64,000 nucleotides of DNA from Deinococcus fonticola. GTDB lineage: Bacteria > Deinococcota > Deinococci > Deinococcales > Deinococcaceae. Numbering within the stretch: the first letter of the stretch is position 1; the number at the start of each line of letters is the position of its first letter. Both the position numbers and the translations under genes were made by a program. The DNA lies in NCBI RefSeq assembly GCF_004634215.1, contig NZ_SMMH01000021.1, positions 4,143 through 68,142 on the forward strand, given 5' to 3'. Positions 35,537-44,167 of this stretch are shown piece after piece. The notes below the pieces were generated by a model. The model worked only from the letters and a program-made list of their open reading frames with translations. It was not told where the DNA came from and ran no database searches.

Positions 35537-35605
35537 AGGAGGAAGTGGACAGGGGTGGTTCGTGCAGGAACCCGGCCCGGGCTTTATGCCACTTCCAACC
35601 TCCTG
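35537..35605 (+). repeat. Nested inverted repeat between era and the NYN gene
   Basis: CAGGAGGAAGTGG (35537-35549) pairs with CCACTTccaaCCTCCTG (35589-35605, a 4-nt bulge), enclosing GGTTC-GTGCAG-GAACC and a CCCGGCCCGGG palindrome. No T-run follows. It could be a structured 3' end of era or a leader element. Confidence 0.4.
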
Positions 35606-35658
35606 CCGTATCCTGAACCCGACGCCCTGGTGGCAGGGCATTCATTTTCAGGAGATTC

Positions 35659-36258
35659 ATGATGGAACGTATTGGACTTTTTATTGATGGCGCGAACGTG
35701 TACGCGGCGGCCAAACGGCTGGGGTGGAATTTCGACCACCGCAAGATTCTGGAGCACTTCGCGGGGTACGGGGCGCTGTACAACGCTTTTTATTACACGG
35801 CGATTCCCCTGCCGATGGACGACAAGCAGAAGCGCTTTATCGACGCGCTGACCTACATGGGGTACACCGTGCGCACCCGGCCGCTGCGCGAAACGGCGGA
35901 CGAGAACGGTGACACGTCCCGCCGCGCCAGCCTGGACATCGAACTGGTGACCGACCTGCTGAGCACCGAGGGGCGCTACGACGTGGCGGTGCTGCTGACC
36001 GGCGACGGGGATTTCGAGCGCCCGGTCGAGGTGCTGCGGGCGCGTGGCAAACGCATCGTGGTGGCGTGCATTCCCGAGATGACCAGTTACGAGCTGCGCA
36101 ACGCCGCCGATGAATACGTGGATTTCAAGGATATTCGGGCCAGCGTCGAGCGCCCCGGTTACCGTCTGCCCAGCGAGGCGCAGGGAGCGCGCGAACGGGC
36201 GGACGGGGGACGGCCTTTTTACGCCAGTGTGGCCCTGAGTGACAGTGATGACCACTGA
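35659..36258 (+). CDS. NYN-domain (LabA-like) protein, putative RNase
   Basis: The 199-residue protein is of the LabA/DUF88 group with a PIN-like NYN fold. Acidic active-site residues: Asp in GLFIDGANVY near residue 10, DIELVTDLL, and LLTGDGDFERPVEVLRARGK. Such proteins are predicted single-strand RNA nucleases. The tail of about 30 residues is hydrophilic. AGGAG lies 6 nt before the ATG at 35659; a second ATG follows at once. Its 3' end overlaps the plsX start by about 20 nt, which indicates co-transcription. Confidence 0.9.
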   Translation: MMERIGLFIDGANVYAAAKRLGWNFDHRKILEHFAGYGALYNAFYYTAIPLPMDDKQKRFIDALTYMGYTVRTRPLRETADENGDTSRRASLDIELVTDLLSTEGRYDVAVLLTGDGDFERPVEVLRARGKRIVVACIPEMTSYELRNAADEYVDFKDIRASVERPGYRLPSEAQGARERADGGRPFYASVALSDSDDH

Positions 36259-37300
36259 CTCGATGACCGCCGATGAGAACCAGATCCCGCTGAGTACGCT
36301 GCCTGTTGCCCTGGATGCGTTGGGCGGCGACCACGGCGCGCCGCCCAACGTGGACGGCGCCGTGCAGGCCGCCAGGGCAGGCGTGCCGGTGCTGCTGGTG
36401 GGTGACCGCGTAAAATTGCACGCGGAACTGGGCAAGCACGCGGGCAGCAGCAGCTTGCCGCTGGAGGTGGTGGACGCTCCGGACGTGATCGGCATGAACG
36501 AACACGCCACCGACGTGCGCGGCCGGCCGCAGGCCAGCATCAACGTGTGTATGAAACTGGTCAAGGAGGGCAAGGCCGCGGCGGCCGTCAGCATGGGGCA
36601 CAGCGGCGCGACCATGACCGCCGCCCTGTTCACGCTGGGGCGCGTGGGGGGCGTGGATCGCCCGGCCATCCTGACCCACCTGCCGGCGCAGGGGGGCTTC
36701 ACGACGCTGCTGGACGCCGGCGCCAACACCGATGTGCGCCCCACGTACCTGGTGCAGTGGGCGCGGCTGGCCAGCGTGTACCTCAAGGTGCTGGAAGACC
36801 GTGAGAACCCCAGCGTGGGCCTGCTTTCCATTGGCGAGGAAGACCACAAGGGCAGCGGACTGGTGGTGGAAACGAACGCCCTGCTGCGCGAGCTGCACGG
36901 CAAGGGCGTGAACTTCTACGGCAACGTGGAGGGCCGTGACGTGTTCAAAGGCACCACGGACATCGTGCTGACCGACGGCTTTACCGGAAACGTGGTGCTG
37001 AAACTGGCGGAGGGCGAGGCGAAGGTGCTGTTCGGCTGGGTCAAGGAAGCCCTGAACAGCAACCTGAAAAGCAAACTGGGCGGCCTGCTGGCCCGCGACG
37101 CCCTGCGCGGCCTGGCCGAGCGCATGGATCCCAGCACCTACGGCGCGAGCATCCTGATCGGTGTGCGCGGCCTGGCCTTCATCGGTCACGGCAGTGCCGA
37201 CGCCCGCGCCGTGAAAAATGCCCTGCTGCGGGCCGCGCGTGCCCACGAGGGCAACCTGATTCCGCGTCTGGAAGCGGCTTTTCAGGAACAGCCGAAGTAA
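36239..37300 (+). CDS. plsX: PlsX, acyl-ACP:phosphate acyltransferase
   Basis: The 353-residue enzyme makes acyl-phosphate from acyl-ACP, the first step of phosphatidic acid synthesis in bacteria using PlsY. PlsX motifs: VALDALGGDHGAP, AAVSMGHSGATMTAALF, LLDAGANTD and VLTDGFTGNVVLKLAEG. The N-terminal extension of about 20 residues before VALDALGG is longer than usual. GTG 36239 or ATG 36248 could be the start; both overlap the NYN gene. No plsY or fab genes are adjacent. Confidence 0.95.
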   Translation: MTVMTTDSMTADENQIPLSTLPVALDALGGDHGAPPNVDGAVQAARAGVPVLLVGDRVKLHAELGKHAGSSSLPLEVVDAPDVIGMNEHATDVRGRPQASINVCMKLVKEGKAAAAVSMGHSGATMTAALFTLGRVGGVDRPAILTHLPAQGGFTTLLDAGANTDVRPTYLVQWARLASVYLKVLEDRENPSVGLLSIGEEDHKGSGLVVETNALLRELHGKGVNFYGNVEGRDVFKGTTDIVLTDGFTGNVVLKLAEGEAKVLFGWVKEALNSNLKSKLGGLLARDALRGLAERMDPSTYGASILIGVRGLAFIGHGSADARAVKNALLRAARAHEGNLIPRLEAAFQEQPK

Positions 37301-37383
37301 ACCTCAACCGTAGATGGCCGGCACGCTGACTTGATCGCGTTCCTGCCATCTGCCCTTAACACACTCATGAGAGACTGCCCTTC

Positions 37384-38613
37384 ATGCTGGACGAATTCCT
37401 GACTCAGATTGTCAAGCCCGTGGTGTGGCTTAAACTCGCGCTGTCGCTGCTGGTGGCTTATGCCATCTACCGCTTTGGCCGCACGCTGATCCGGCTGCTG
37501 GAACCGCACGTGAATCACCGCCTGCTGCAAGGCGTGAAGTGGCTGTGGCTGCTGTTCGTGGCGGTGTGCTGGGTGGCGGTGGCGACCCACGCGGCGTACC
37601 TGCCGAGTGTGCCTCTCTTCTTCGATCTGGGGCAGGACATCTTCAACGGCCTGCGGGCCAGTGCGGGGCAGTTCCTGGTGATCGTGGCGCTCTCGCTGAT
37701 CGGCTGGAACCTGGTGGGGGCACTGAGCAGGCGCATCGTGCCGGACGACGATTTCACGCGCCGCACGGTACGTATTCAGACCCTCAAAGGCGTGGTGGAA
37801 AGCACCCTGAAAGTCCTGATCGTGATCGTCACGCTGATCGGGGCCCTGCAGACGCTGGGCGTGAACGCGGCGGGCCTGCTGGCCGGGGTGTCGGTGCTGG
37901 GCATCGCGGTGGGCTTCGGGGCACAGAGCCTGGTAAAGGACGTGTTCACCGGATTTTTCATCCTGCTGGAGGATCAGTACGGGGTGGGCGACGTGATTAC
38001 CGTGAACACCGGGCAACTCTCGGGCACGGTGGAGAAGTTGAACCTGCGCATCACGGCCCTGCGGGCGCTGGACGGTACTGTTCACATCGTGCCGAACGGG
38101 CAAATCAGCACGGTCAGCGTGAGCAGCAAGGACTGGTCGCGGGTGGTGGCGGCGGTGGACGTGACCTACAACGCCAACATCAACCAGGCTTTGAAGGTGC
38201 TGGAGGCCGTCAGCAACGAGCTGTACAACGATCCCGAGTGGAAGCCGTTCTTTCTGGACAAGCCGGAGGTGCAGGGCGTGACGCAACTCGCGCCGGACGG
38301 CGTGACCATCCGGGCGCTGTTCAAGGTGCAGCCCAAAAGCCAGTACGCGGTGGGCCGCGAGTTCAACCGCCGCATCAAGATCGCCATGGATCAGGCCCTG
38401 ATCGAGATTCCGTCGCCGCAACGCGCCCTGAGTTTCGGGGCGGCCCCGCTGGAGATCAAGCTGGTGCGCGGTGACCGTCCGCCAGGGTCTGCTTCCACCG
38501 CTCCGGTGTCCCCGGCGGCGCCGGCCACCGAGATGACGGCGCATGATCGTCAGAACGCGCCGGTGAAACCCACCCTGACCCGTGACCCGGAGGCTGGGGA
38601 GATTCAGAGCTGA
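37384..38613 (+). CDS. MscS-family mechanosensitive channel
   Basis: The 409-residue protein has four or five membrane helices, the last being the pore helix (GVNAAGLLAGVSVLGIAVGFGAQSLVKDVFTG), then the MscS beta domain (GVGDVITVNTGQLSGTVEKLNLRITALR and VPNGQI) and an alpha/beta domain. It would open under membrane tension and protect against osmotic shock. The last about 50 residues are Pro/Ala-rich and disordered. ATG at 37384 follows CCCTTC without a ribosome site. Confidence 0.93.
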   Translation: MLDEFLTQIVKPVVWLKLALSLLVAYAIYRFGRTLIRLLEPHVNHRLLQGVKWLWLLFVAVCWVAVATHAAYLPSVPLFFDLGQDIFNGLRASAGQFLVIVALSLIGWNLVGALSRRIVPDDDFTRRTVRIQTLKGVVESTLKVLIVIVTLIGALQTLGVNAAGLLAGVSVLGIAVGFGAQSLVKDVFTGFFILLEDQYGVGDVITVNTGQLSGTVEKLNLRITALRALDGTVHIVPNGQISTVSVSSKDWSRVVAAVDVTYNANINQALKVLEAVSNELYNDPEWKPFFLDKPEVQGVTQLAPDGVTIRALFKVQPKSQYAVGREFNRRIKIAMDQALIEIPSPQRALSFGAAPLEIKLVRGDRPPGSASTAPVSPAAPATEMTAHDRQNAPVKPTLTRDPEAGEIQS

Positions 38614-38705
38614 ACCGGGCCGCTGAACCGGGCTGAACTTGCACCGGGTACAGACGTGGTGAATCTGACCGGCAACTTTTCCGGGTGTGTCATCGTACTG
38701 GTGGT

Positions 38706-39266
38706 ATGAGCAAACCGAACCCCACCGTCCAGGCGACCCAGGCGCAAATCACGGATATGTTTGCCCAGAGCACCACCGTGCTGGCTCAGCCCAACCCCAA
38801 CACCTTCGAGCGGTTCGAGCGGCGCGGCGGCCTGACGCAGGCGCTGGTGTTCGTGATGGTGGCGGCGGTGGTCTCGGCCCTGATCGGGGCATTCTTTGCG
38901 CCCATGCACGACACGAGTTTCTTCGGGACGTTGTTCAGCCGGCTGATCGGCATTCCCGCGCAGTTTCTGATCTTTACGGGGGCCGTGTACCTGATTGGCC
39001 GCAACCTCTTCAAAGGAACCGGCACCTTCGATGAAGTGACGTACTCGTTCGCCCTGTTCTACGTGCCCCTCAGCCTCATCGGCAGTGTGCTGGGCATCTT
39101 CGGCATTCTGAGCTGGCCGGTGCACCTGCTGGTGTTCCTGGCGATGGTGTACTACGGTTACCTGGCGGTGCAGTCCAGCCTGAACCTGCGCGACACCACC
39201 AGCTCCGTGGCGACCCTGATCCTGAGCGGCCTGGCCAGCATGTGGATCGGTCTGCTGTTCCTGTAA
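38706..39266 (+). CDS. Yip1-like membrane protein
   Basis: The 186-residue protein has a hydrophilic N-terminus of about 45 residues and then five hydrophobic segments with a Gly/Phe/Leu pattern (TQALVFVMVAAVVSALIGAFF; FDEVTYSFALFYVPLSLIGSVLG). The FDEV...YSFALFYVP stretch is typical of bacterial Yip1 domains (PF04893). Function unknown. ATG at 38706 is preceded by GGTGG, and the in-frame ATG seven codons upstream lacks a ribosome site. A terminator follows. Confidence 0.8.
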   Translation: MSKPNPTVQATQAQITDMFAQSTTVLAQPNPNTFERFERRGGLTQALVFVMVAAVVSALIGAFFAPMHDTSFFGTLFSRLIGIPAQFLIFTGAVYLIGRNLFKGTGTFDEVTYSFALFYVPLSLIGSVLGIFGILSWPVHLLVFLAMVYYGYLAVQSSLNLRDTTSSVATLILSGLASMWIGLLFL

Positions 39267-39286
39267 AAAAATCCTGCACCACAGGG

Positions 39287-39311
39287 GAGGCTTTAGTGGC
39301 CTCTCTTTTTT
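39287..39311 (+). terminator. Terminator of the Yip1-like gene
   Basis: GAGGC (39287-39291) pairs with GCCTC (39299-39303) over a 7-nt loop, followed by TCTTTTTT. Confidence 0.7.
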
Positions 39312-39762
39312 GGCTGGCCGATATAAAAAACAGAGAGCCGTGACTGAATGCGCCCCTCACAGCACACCCGGTCACGGCCTATGGCCCTTACGGCTCGCTC
39401 AGCATGTCAGGAAAACTCTTTCAAGAGTCTCACACAGCTTACAATCCCCCCGGCAATGCCCCCGCCACGTGAAAAAAAATACACCACTATGTCACCCCTG
39501 TGAAAAAACTCAAATTTTGTTCAAGTGGCGAGAAAAACTGCCCCCGCTGCGCCCCTTCAAGCGCAGGTTGGAGGGCAGCTTTCTCAATCGGCGTACGCAA
39601 CGTGGTGAGGAAACGGTGCGGGCCGAGGAAAGCCAGCAGAAGCAAGCAGCCTTTAACCCCCTCACCGCGGCAACGTTGTTCTCCTTTTCTGTCCCGACGT
39701 GAATGCGGGAACAGTCCCCCACGCCGCCCACAACAGCCTTGCTGCCCATTGACAAAGCCGCC
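39312..39762 (-). other. Non-coding 450-nt region with a minus-strand hairpin and T-run
   Basis: This region between convergent genes has lower GC and A-runs and no credible gene. On the minus strand a hairpin GCCGTGAC/GTCACGGC (39378-39371 with 39344-39337, 26-nt loop) is followed by TCTCTGTTTTTT (ending near 39325), a terminator. A weak minus-strand promoter (-35 TTGAGT 39513-39508, 16-nt spacer, -10 CATAGT 39491-39486) lies 110 nt before it. It is either a long 3' end of the kinase/regulator operon or a small RNA of roughly 150 nt. Confidence 0.35.
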
Positions 39763-40413
39763 TTACACCTCGACGCCGTCCAGGCTGGCAATGCCGGACT
39801 TCAGGGCGTACAGGGCCGCCTGGGTGCGGCTGTCCAGGCCCAGTTTGCTGAGCAGGCGGCTGACGTGGGTTTTGACGGTGGCCTCGCTGACACCCTGGTC
39901 GGCGGCAATTTCCTTGTTGCTCTGCCCGTGGGCGATCAGCTGCAACACAATCGTTTCCTTGGGGGTCAGGCTCTCGCGCATCTCGCCGCCCCGGAAATCG
40001 CGCACCAGGCGGCGGGCGGCTTCGGGGTGCAACCGGACTTCACCGCGCGCAGCGGCGTGAATGGCGTCGGCCAGGGTGTCTGACGACGCGTCCTTGAGCA
40101 TGTAACTGATCGCCCCGGCCTCAATCGCCCCGTTCACCTTGTGTTCTTCAAGGGTGCTGGTCAGCGCGATGACCTCGGTGTCGGGCAGCATTTTCCGCAA
40201 CCGGCGGGTGGCGCTAATGCCGTCCATCACCGGCATCATCAGGTCCATCACGATCACGTCCGGCGTGAGGTGTTGCGCCTCCTGAAGGGCTTCTTCGCCG
40301 TTGGCGGCCTCGCCCACCACCTCGATGTCCGGGTCGAGGCCCAGAAAGAGTTTCAGGCCCTGGCGCACCACGGCGTGATCGTCGACAAGCAGAACGCGAA
40401 CAGGTTCAGACAT
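39763..40413 (-). CDS. NarL/LuxR-family response regulator (envelope-stress-type operon)
   Basis: The 216-residue protein has a receiver with DD at 11-12, phospho-acceptor Asp near 57 (VMDLMMPVMDG) and Lys in MLKDAS, and a LuxR-type DNA-binding domain (LTPKETIVLQLIAHGQSNKEIA...ATVKTHVSRLLSKLGL). It is the last gene of an operon with a DUF4097 protein and a NarX-type kinase, its likely partner. Its domains match LiaR/VraR-type regulators. ATG at 40413, 15 nt after the DUF4097 stop, with GGAGG upstream. Confidence 0.95.
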   Translation of the reverse strand: MSEPVRVLLVDDHAVVRQGLKLFLGLDPDIEVVGEAANGEEALQEAQHLTPDVIVMDLMMPVMDGISATRRLRKMLPDTEVIALTSTLEEHKVNGAIEAGAISYMLKDASSDTLADAIHAAARGEVRLHPEAARRLVRDFRGGEMRESLTPKETIVLQLIAHGQSNKEIAADQGVSEATVKTHVSRLLSKLGLDSRTQAALYALKSGIASLDGVEV

Positions 40414-40428
40414 CAGGGAAGCCTCCGG

Positions 40429-41445
40429 TTAATCATCTTGCAGGTTGAATTCGCCGCTGGCGGTGTCTACGAACACGTCGAGTTGCGGGGAACTGGCGGC
40501 GGGCGTGCCGGGCGGCAGCAGCAGGGTTTCGCGGTCCGTAAAGCGCACCCGCACGCGCAGCCCCGGCGGCACGCGCAGGGTCACGTCGCCACTGACCGTG
40601 CGAATGTCCAGGTTACCGCGCGTGGCGGGCGGCACGTCGATTTGCACGTCGCCGCTGGCCGTGGTCACGGTGCCCCGGTTGACCTGGCGGGGCAGGGTCA
40701 GGGTCACGTTCCCGCTCTGCGTTCCGGCGTTCAGGGCGTCCACGACGGCCCCGCCCAGCTCCAGCTGGAGATCGCCGCTCTGCGAGTTGACGCGCAGGGC
40801 TTCGGGGGTGGCCCCCTGGGGCGCGGTGACCTCCACCCGGCCACTGCGGGTCACCAGGGCGTAAGGCCCGCCAGGACGCGACGGGAGGGCCAGATCCAGC
40901 CGGCCACTGTCGCTGCGGGCGCTCAGGGCACGCAAACGCAAGCCCGCCAGGTTGATGGTCTGGTTGCCGCCCACGGTGAGGGTATTGAGGCTCAGCGGCA
41001 AAGTCGGCGTCAACGAGGCCCGCAGGCTGTGCTGGAACGGTTCGGGGGAGGGCGGCAGCACACGGTCGTTCGCCAGCGCCTGCACATACAGTTTGGCAGT
41101 GACGTTCACGTTGCGTCCGGCGCGGCGCACGCTGACGTTGACCGGGTTGCGGGTGCGGTGGCGGGCCTCGCCGCTCAGCAGCAGCGGACTGCGCGGAGGC
41201 AGCGGATTGAGCAGCAGGTTGGCGCGGTTGGCTTCAAAGCGCAAGGTGGCGGCCTGGGCGTAATCGAAGGGCAGCGGGCCGTCCAGCGGCACCTCCAGTG
41301 GCGTGAGGGTCGTTTCCAGTCCGGGCGTGGGGCTGAAGGTCGCGCCGCGCCAGGCGACCAGCCCACCCAGGACAGCAAGGGCCAGCCCGAGCGCCATGCG
41401 CCGCAGCACGGGCCGCAGCGGGCGTGGGGGCGGCAGGGTGGTCAC
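40429..41445 (-). CDS. Membrane-anchored DUF4097-family protein
   Basis: The 338-residue protein has an N-terminal membrane anchor (MALGLALAVLGGLVAW, about 17-32) and a long beta-repeat domain with recurring S-G-[DN]-V/L units (RSGRVEV, QSGDLQL, QSGNVTL, ASGDVQI, VSGDVTL), the DUF4097 adhesin-like beta-helix. GTG start overlaps the kinase stop (GTGA), so the three proteins are made together. By position it resembles LiaF, an inhibitor of a kinase sensing cell-envelope damage. The domain would face the outside if residues 1-16 stay inside. Confidence 0.88.
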   Translation of the reverse strand: MTTLPPPRPLRPVLRRMALGLALAVLGGLVAWRGATFSPTPGLETTLTPLEVPLDGPLPFDYAQAATLRFEANRANLLLNPLPPRSPLLLSGEARHRTRNPVNVSVRRAGRNVNVTAKLYVQALANDRVLPPSPEPFQHSLRASLTPTLPLSLNTLTVGGNQTINLAGLRLRALSARSDSGRLDLALPSRPGGPYALVTRSGRVEVTAPQGATPEALRVNSQSGDLQLELGGAVVDALNAGTQSGNVTLTLPRQVNRGTVTTASGDVQIDVPPATRGNLDIRTVSGDVTLRVPPGLRVRVRFTDRETLLLPPGTPAASSPQLDVFVDTASGEFNLQDD

Positions 41446-43169
41446 GCCCGGACCTCCTGCGGCGCGGCCCTGGCCACCTGACTGGCCGGCAACGTCAGCG
41501 TGAGCGTGGTGCCCTGGCCCTCGGCGCTCTGGACATGCAGGGTTCCGCCCGCCCCGGCGGCGCGTTCGCGCATGCTGCGCTGGCCCAGTGAACCCGGCCG
41601 GGGAGCCTGCGGGTCGAAGCCGCGCCCGTCATCCTGCACGGTCAAAACCACCTGAAGACCGTCCTGGCGCACGGCCAGGCACACCTGCGTGGCGCGGGCG
41701 TGCTTCACCACGTTGTGCAGGGCTTCTTGCATGACGCGGTAGGCGGCGGCCTGCGCGTCCGGCGTCAGGGGCGGTTCCTCGTTCAATTCAGCCTGCACCT
41801 TCAGGCCGTGGCGGGCTTCCAGGGCGCGGGCGTGCTGCGTCAGGGCCGCGATCAGCCCGCCTTCCTCCAGCGCGTCGGGGCGCAGGCTGAACAGCAGGGC
41901 CTTCATCTCGCTGACGCCGCCTTCGGCCAGGTTGATGGTGTACTCCAGGCTGGCCCGCGTCCGCTCGGGGTCGCGCTCCAGCGTGGCGCGGGCGGTCTTG
42001 GCCCCCAGCGAAATGCCGTACAGCGCCTGCGCCACGCTGTCGTGCAGCTCACGGGCCAGCCGGGCGCGTTCCTGCTCGCCGGCCCGCACGCCCGCCCGTT
42101 CGATCAGCTGCGCGGCGTGCAGGGCCGTCCCGGCGTGATCGGCGATGCTCAGCAAAAAGGCCAGTTCGTCCTGTCCGGGGCGCACCCCCGGCGCGTAGCC
42201 GGCCCGCAGCGTGCCGCCCTGAAGGCCGGCACTGGCCGGCAGGCTCACCGGCAGGGCGGCCAGCACCCGGTCGTCCGGGGTCACGTGCACGCTGGCCTCA
42301 CCGGGCGCCGGCAGCGGCTCCAGCGGCCCACTCAGGTCGTCCGGGCCAGCCGTGGCCCGCAGCGTCCCCTCTGGGGTCAGCAGCGCCACCGTGCGGGCGG
42401 TGCTGGCCGCGCGGGCCTGCTCGGTCAGGTCAGCCAGGGTGGCTTGCAGGTCATCCCCCAGGGCCACGCTGCCGGCGGCGCGGCGCAGGGCGATCACCTC
42501 GCGCCGGGCGGCTTCCACGCCCACCTCCCGCGCCAGCAGGCCCGCCGCCAGGCGCACCCACATGCGGCCCATCAGGTTCAGCACCCCCGCCGTGACCAGC
42601 GTGGCCCCCACCCCCATCACGAACAGTCCTGCGATGGAGATTGCCGACAGGTGCCAGGTTCGGTCCCCCCAGGACAGGCGAAACCACTCCGGATACCAGA
42701 ACCACAGCGGCGACCCCAGCCCCACCACCATGACCTCCAGCAGAACCACCAGTACCGCCCAGCACAGCACCACCAGCGGAAACTGAATGGCGTGAAACAG
42801 CAGCGCGCGGTAGGTCGCGCCCTCACTCAGGGTGGCCCGCAGCCAGGGCATGACGCCCTGGTACACCGGCGGCCACGCCGGACGCGCGAAGCGCAGCCCG
42901 AGGAGCCGCGCCAGCCAGCGCTGCACCTCCGCAAAGCCCCCCACCAGCCACAGGCACCCCAGCAGCAGCCCCGCGCCCACCAGCACCGGCAAGGTCGTGA
43001 CGCCCGCCAGCACCCCAGCGAACATCACCCCGTAAATCACGCCGCTGAGCGGCAACGCCAGCACAATGTAAAGCGCCACGCGCACGGTACGCAGGTGCAG
43101 CACCTCGGAAAAAGTACCCTCACGCGGCGTCACCTCCTGCTGTTCCCACGGCGTCACGCTGACCATCAT
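41442..43169 (-). CDS. NarX/LiaS-type membrane histidine kinase
   Basis: The 575-residue protein has about five membrane segments in the first 210 residues (two, then three after a loop), a GAF-like region (about 235-360), a HisKA_3 dimerisation domain with the H box [17 protein letters not shown] and an ATPase domain with [11 protein letters not shown] and DDGRGFD. It phosphorylates the NarL-type regulator at the end of this operon. ATG at 43169 (or the next codon, 43166) follows a TAAGTT box by 7 nt. A 24-residue in-frame extension upstream lacks support. Confidence 0.92.
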   Translation of the reverse strand: MMVSVTPWEQQEVTPREGTFSEVLHLRTVRVALYIVLALPLSGVIYGVMFAGVLAGVTTLPVLVGAGLLLGCLWLVGGFAEVQRWLARLLGLRFARPAWPPVYQGVMPWLRATLSEGATYRALLFHAIQFPLVVLCWAVLVVLLEVMVVGLGSPLWFWYPEWFRLSWGDRTWHLSAISIAGLFVMGVGATLVTAGVLNLMGRMWVRLAAGLLAREVGVEAARREVIALRRAAGSVALGDDLQATLADLTEQARAASTARTVALLTPEGTLRATAGPDDLSGPLEPLPAPGEASVHVTPDDRVLAALPVSLPASAGLQGGTLRAGYAPGVRPGQDELAFLLSIADHAGTALHAAQLIERAGVRAGEQERARLARELHDSVAQALYGISLGAKTARATLERDPERTRASLEYTINLAEGGVSEMKALLFSLRPDALEEGGLIAALTQHARALEARHGLKVQAELNEEPPLTPDAQAAAYRVMQEALHNVVKHARATQVCLAVRQDGLQVVLTVQDDGRGFDPQAPRPGSLGQRSMRERAAGAGGTLHVQSAEGQGTTLTLTLPASQVARAAPQEVRA

Positions 43170-43352
43170 GCGCCAGAACTTAAGCCCACACCAGCGCAAA
43201 CGCGTCCCCCTAAAGGCGGAGAGCACGCGCCGCCGGCTCATTGCTGCATGATTTCTGCACTCGGGGTCACCTTCGTCACCCTAAGGAGAGTACCTGCCTA
43301 CCTTCGGGGCCAGGGGTCATGTCCATTGGCCCCTCTGCTCTACACTTCCGCT

Positions 43353-43664
43353 ATGAGTGAACGAATACAGGTCGGATCCGCCGACACTTATCCGCCCGGC
43401 TGGCAGGGCACCGTGGATATGGGAGGCGTCAGCGTGCTGGTCGTGAATCACCAGGGGCAGTTCTACGCCCTGCGCAACAACTGCACCCACAAGGACTACC
43501 CGCTGCTGGGCGGCGACATGCAGGACGGCAAGATCACCTGCGAGAAACACGGCGGCAAATTCGAGCTGGAGACTGGCAAGGCCCGGGCGCTGCCGGCCGT
43601 CAAGCCGGTCAAACTCTTCCGTGCAGAAGTCGAGGGCGGCATGCTGTACGTGCAGGAACTGTAA
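43353..43664 (+). CDS. Rieske-type 2Fe-2S ferredoxin (NirD-like)
   Basis: The 103-residue soluble protein has a Rieske site [11 protein letters not shown] (Cys44, His46) and CEKHGGKF (Cys63, His66). It resembles small subunits of nitrite reductase and ferredoxins of ring-hydroxylating dioxygenases. No such oxygenase or nitrite reductase is nearby, so the partner is unknown. TACACT (43341-43346) lies 6 nt before the ATG, a textbook leaderless layout. The long in-frame extension across the antisense of the kinase gene is a composition artefact. Confidence 0.9.
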   Translation: MSERIQVGSADTYPPGWQGTVDMGGVSVLVVNHQGQFYALRNNCTHKDYPLLGGDMQDGKITCEKHGGKFELETGKARALPAVKPVKLFRAEVEGGMLYVQEL

Positions 43665-44167
43665 AACCTGGGCACTGTGGTTCAACTTTCTTGCAGACAA
43701 TCGGAACTGAACCCGTCAGGTGTGTTGGTGCTGAGCCCAGGGCTATGCAGTGGAAGCAGACCACGGAGAAACGTTATTCCCTAGGCTCGCGTCACAGGTT
43801 CGTCACACACTATCGGCAACTGTATTTTTTAGGCTTTCTTCATTTCAGGGCGCATGCGGTCTTCCTGGATAGATCGCTATGCTATAGGGGCATCCCCGCC
43901 GGATGAGGCCCTTTGTAGATCCGTTTTTTCTCTTCCAGCAGTTCTCCGAATTACGCGCTCTGTGGAACAACGCCCTGGAGCGCGGCATTCTCTGTCCTGC
44001 TCGCCTAAATTCACTGGCTCCGCTCAGACAAAATCACTGCGTTCTTTTGTCGAATGCTTTAGTAAGGATCGACATCTTCATGACGAGAAGGCAGAGCGGC
44101 AGACTTTACCGATGGAGCAATGTCGCCAGTAAGTGTTATGAGAGTACGGCTTCATGATACTCATGGC
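43665..44167. other. AT-richer intergenic region before the FlgT-like operon
   Basis: About 500 nt with clearly lower GC than the flanks and stop codons in all frames; the longest frame (43903-44157) has unusual codons and no ribosome site. It contains GCTATGCTATAGG near 43876-43888, which could be a -10 region, and GATACT (44156-44161) that fits a leaderless start of the next gene. The base composition suggests acquired or decayed DNA. Confidence 0.4.

Noticed and set aside
39310..39702. 130-codon frame downstream of the Yip1-like gene
   Set aside because: Starts inside a terminator T-run, has no ribosome site and a basic, low-complexity sequence.
41700..43664. 654-codon frame including the Rieske ferredoxin
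   Set aside because: Only the last 103 codons are coding; the rest is antisense to the kinase. A -10 box lies 6 nt before the internal ATG at 43353.
43780..43830. Possible tRNA T-loop (CAGGTTCGTCACAC)
   Set aside because: No acceptor stem, D arm or anticodon arm can be drawn around it. I found no tRNA elsewhere in the window.
43903..44157. 84-codon plus-strand frame before the FlgT-like gene
   Set aside because: No ribosome site, odd amino-acid composition, and lies in an AT-richer tract likely to be non-coding.
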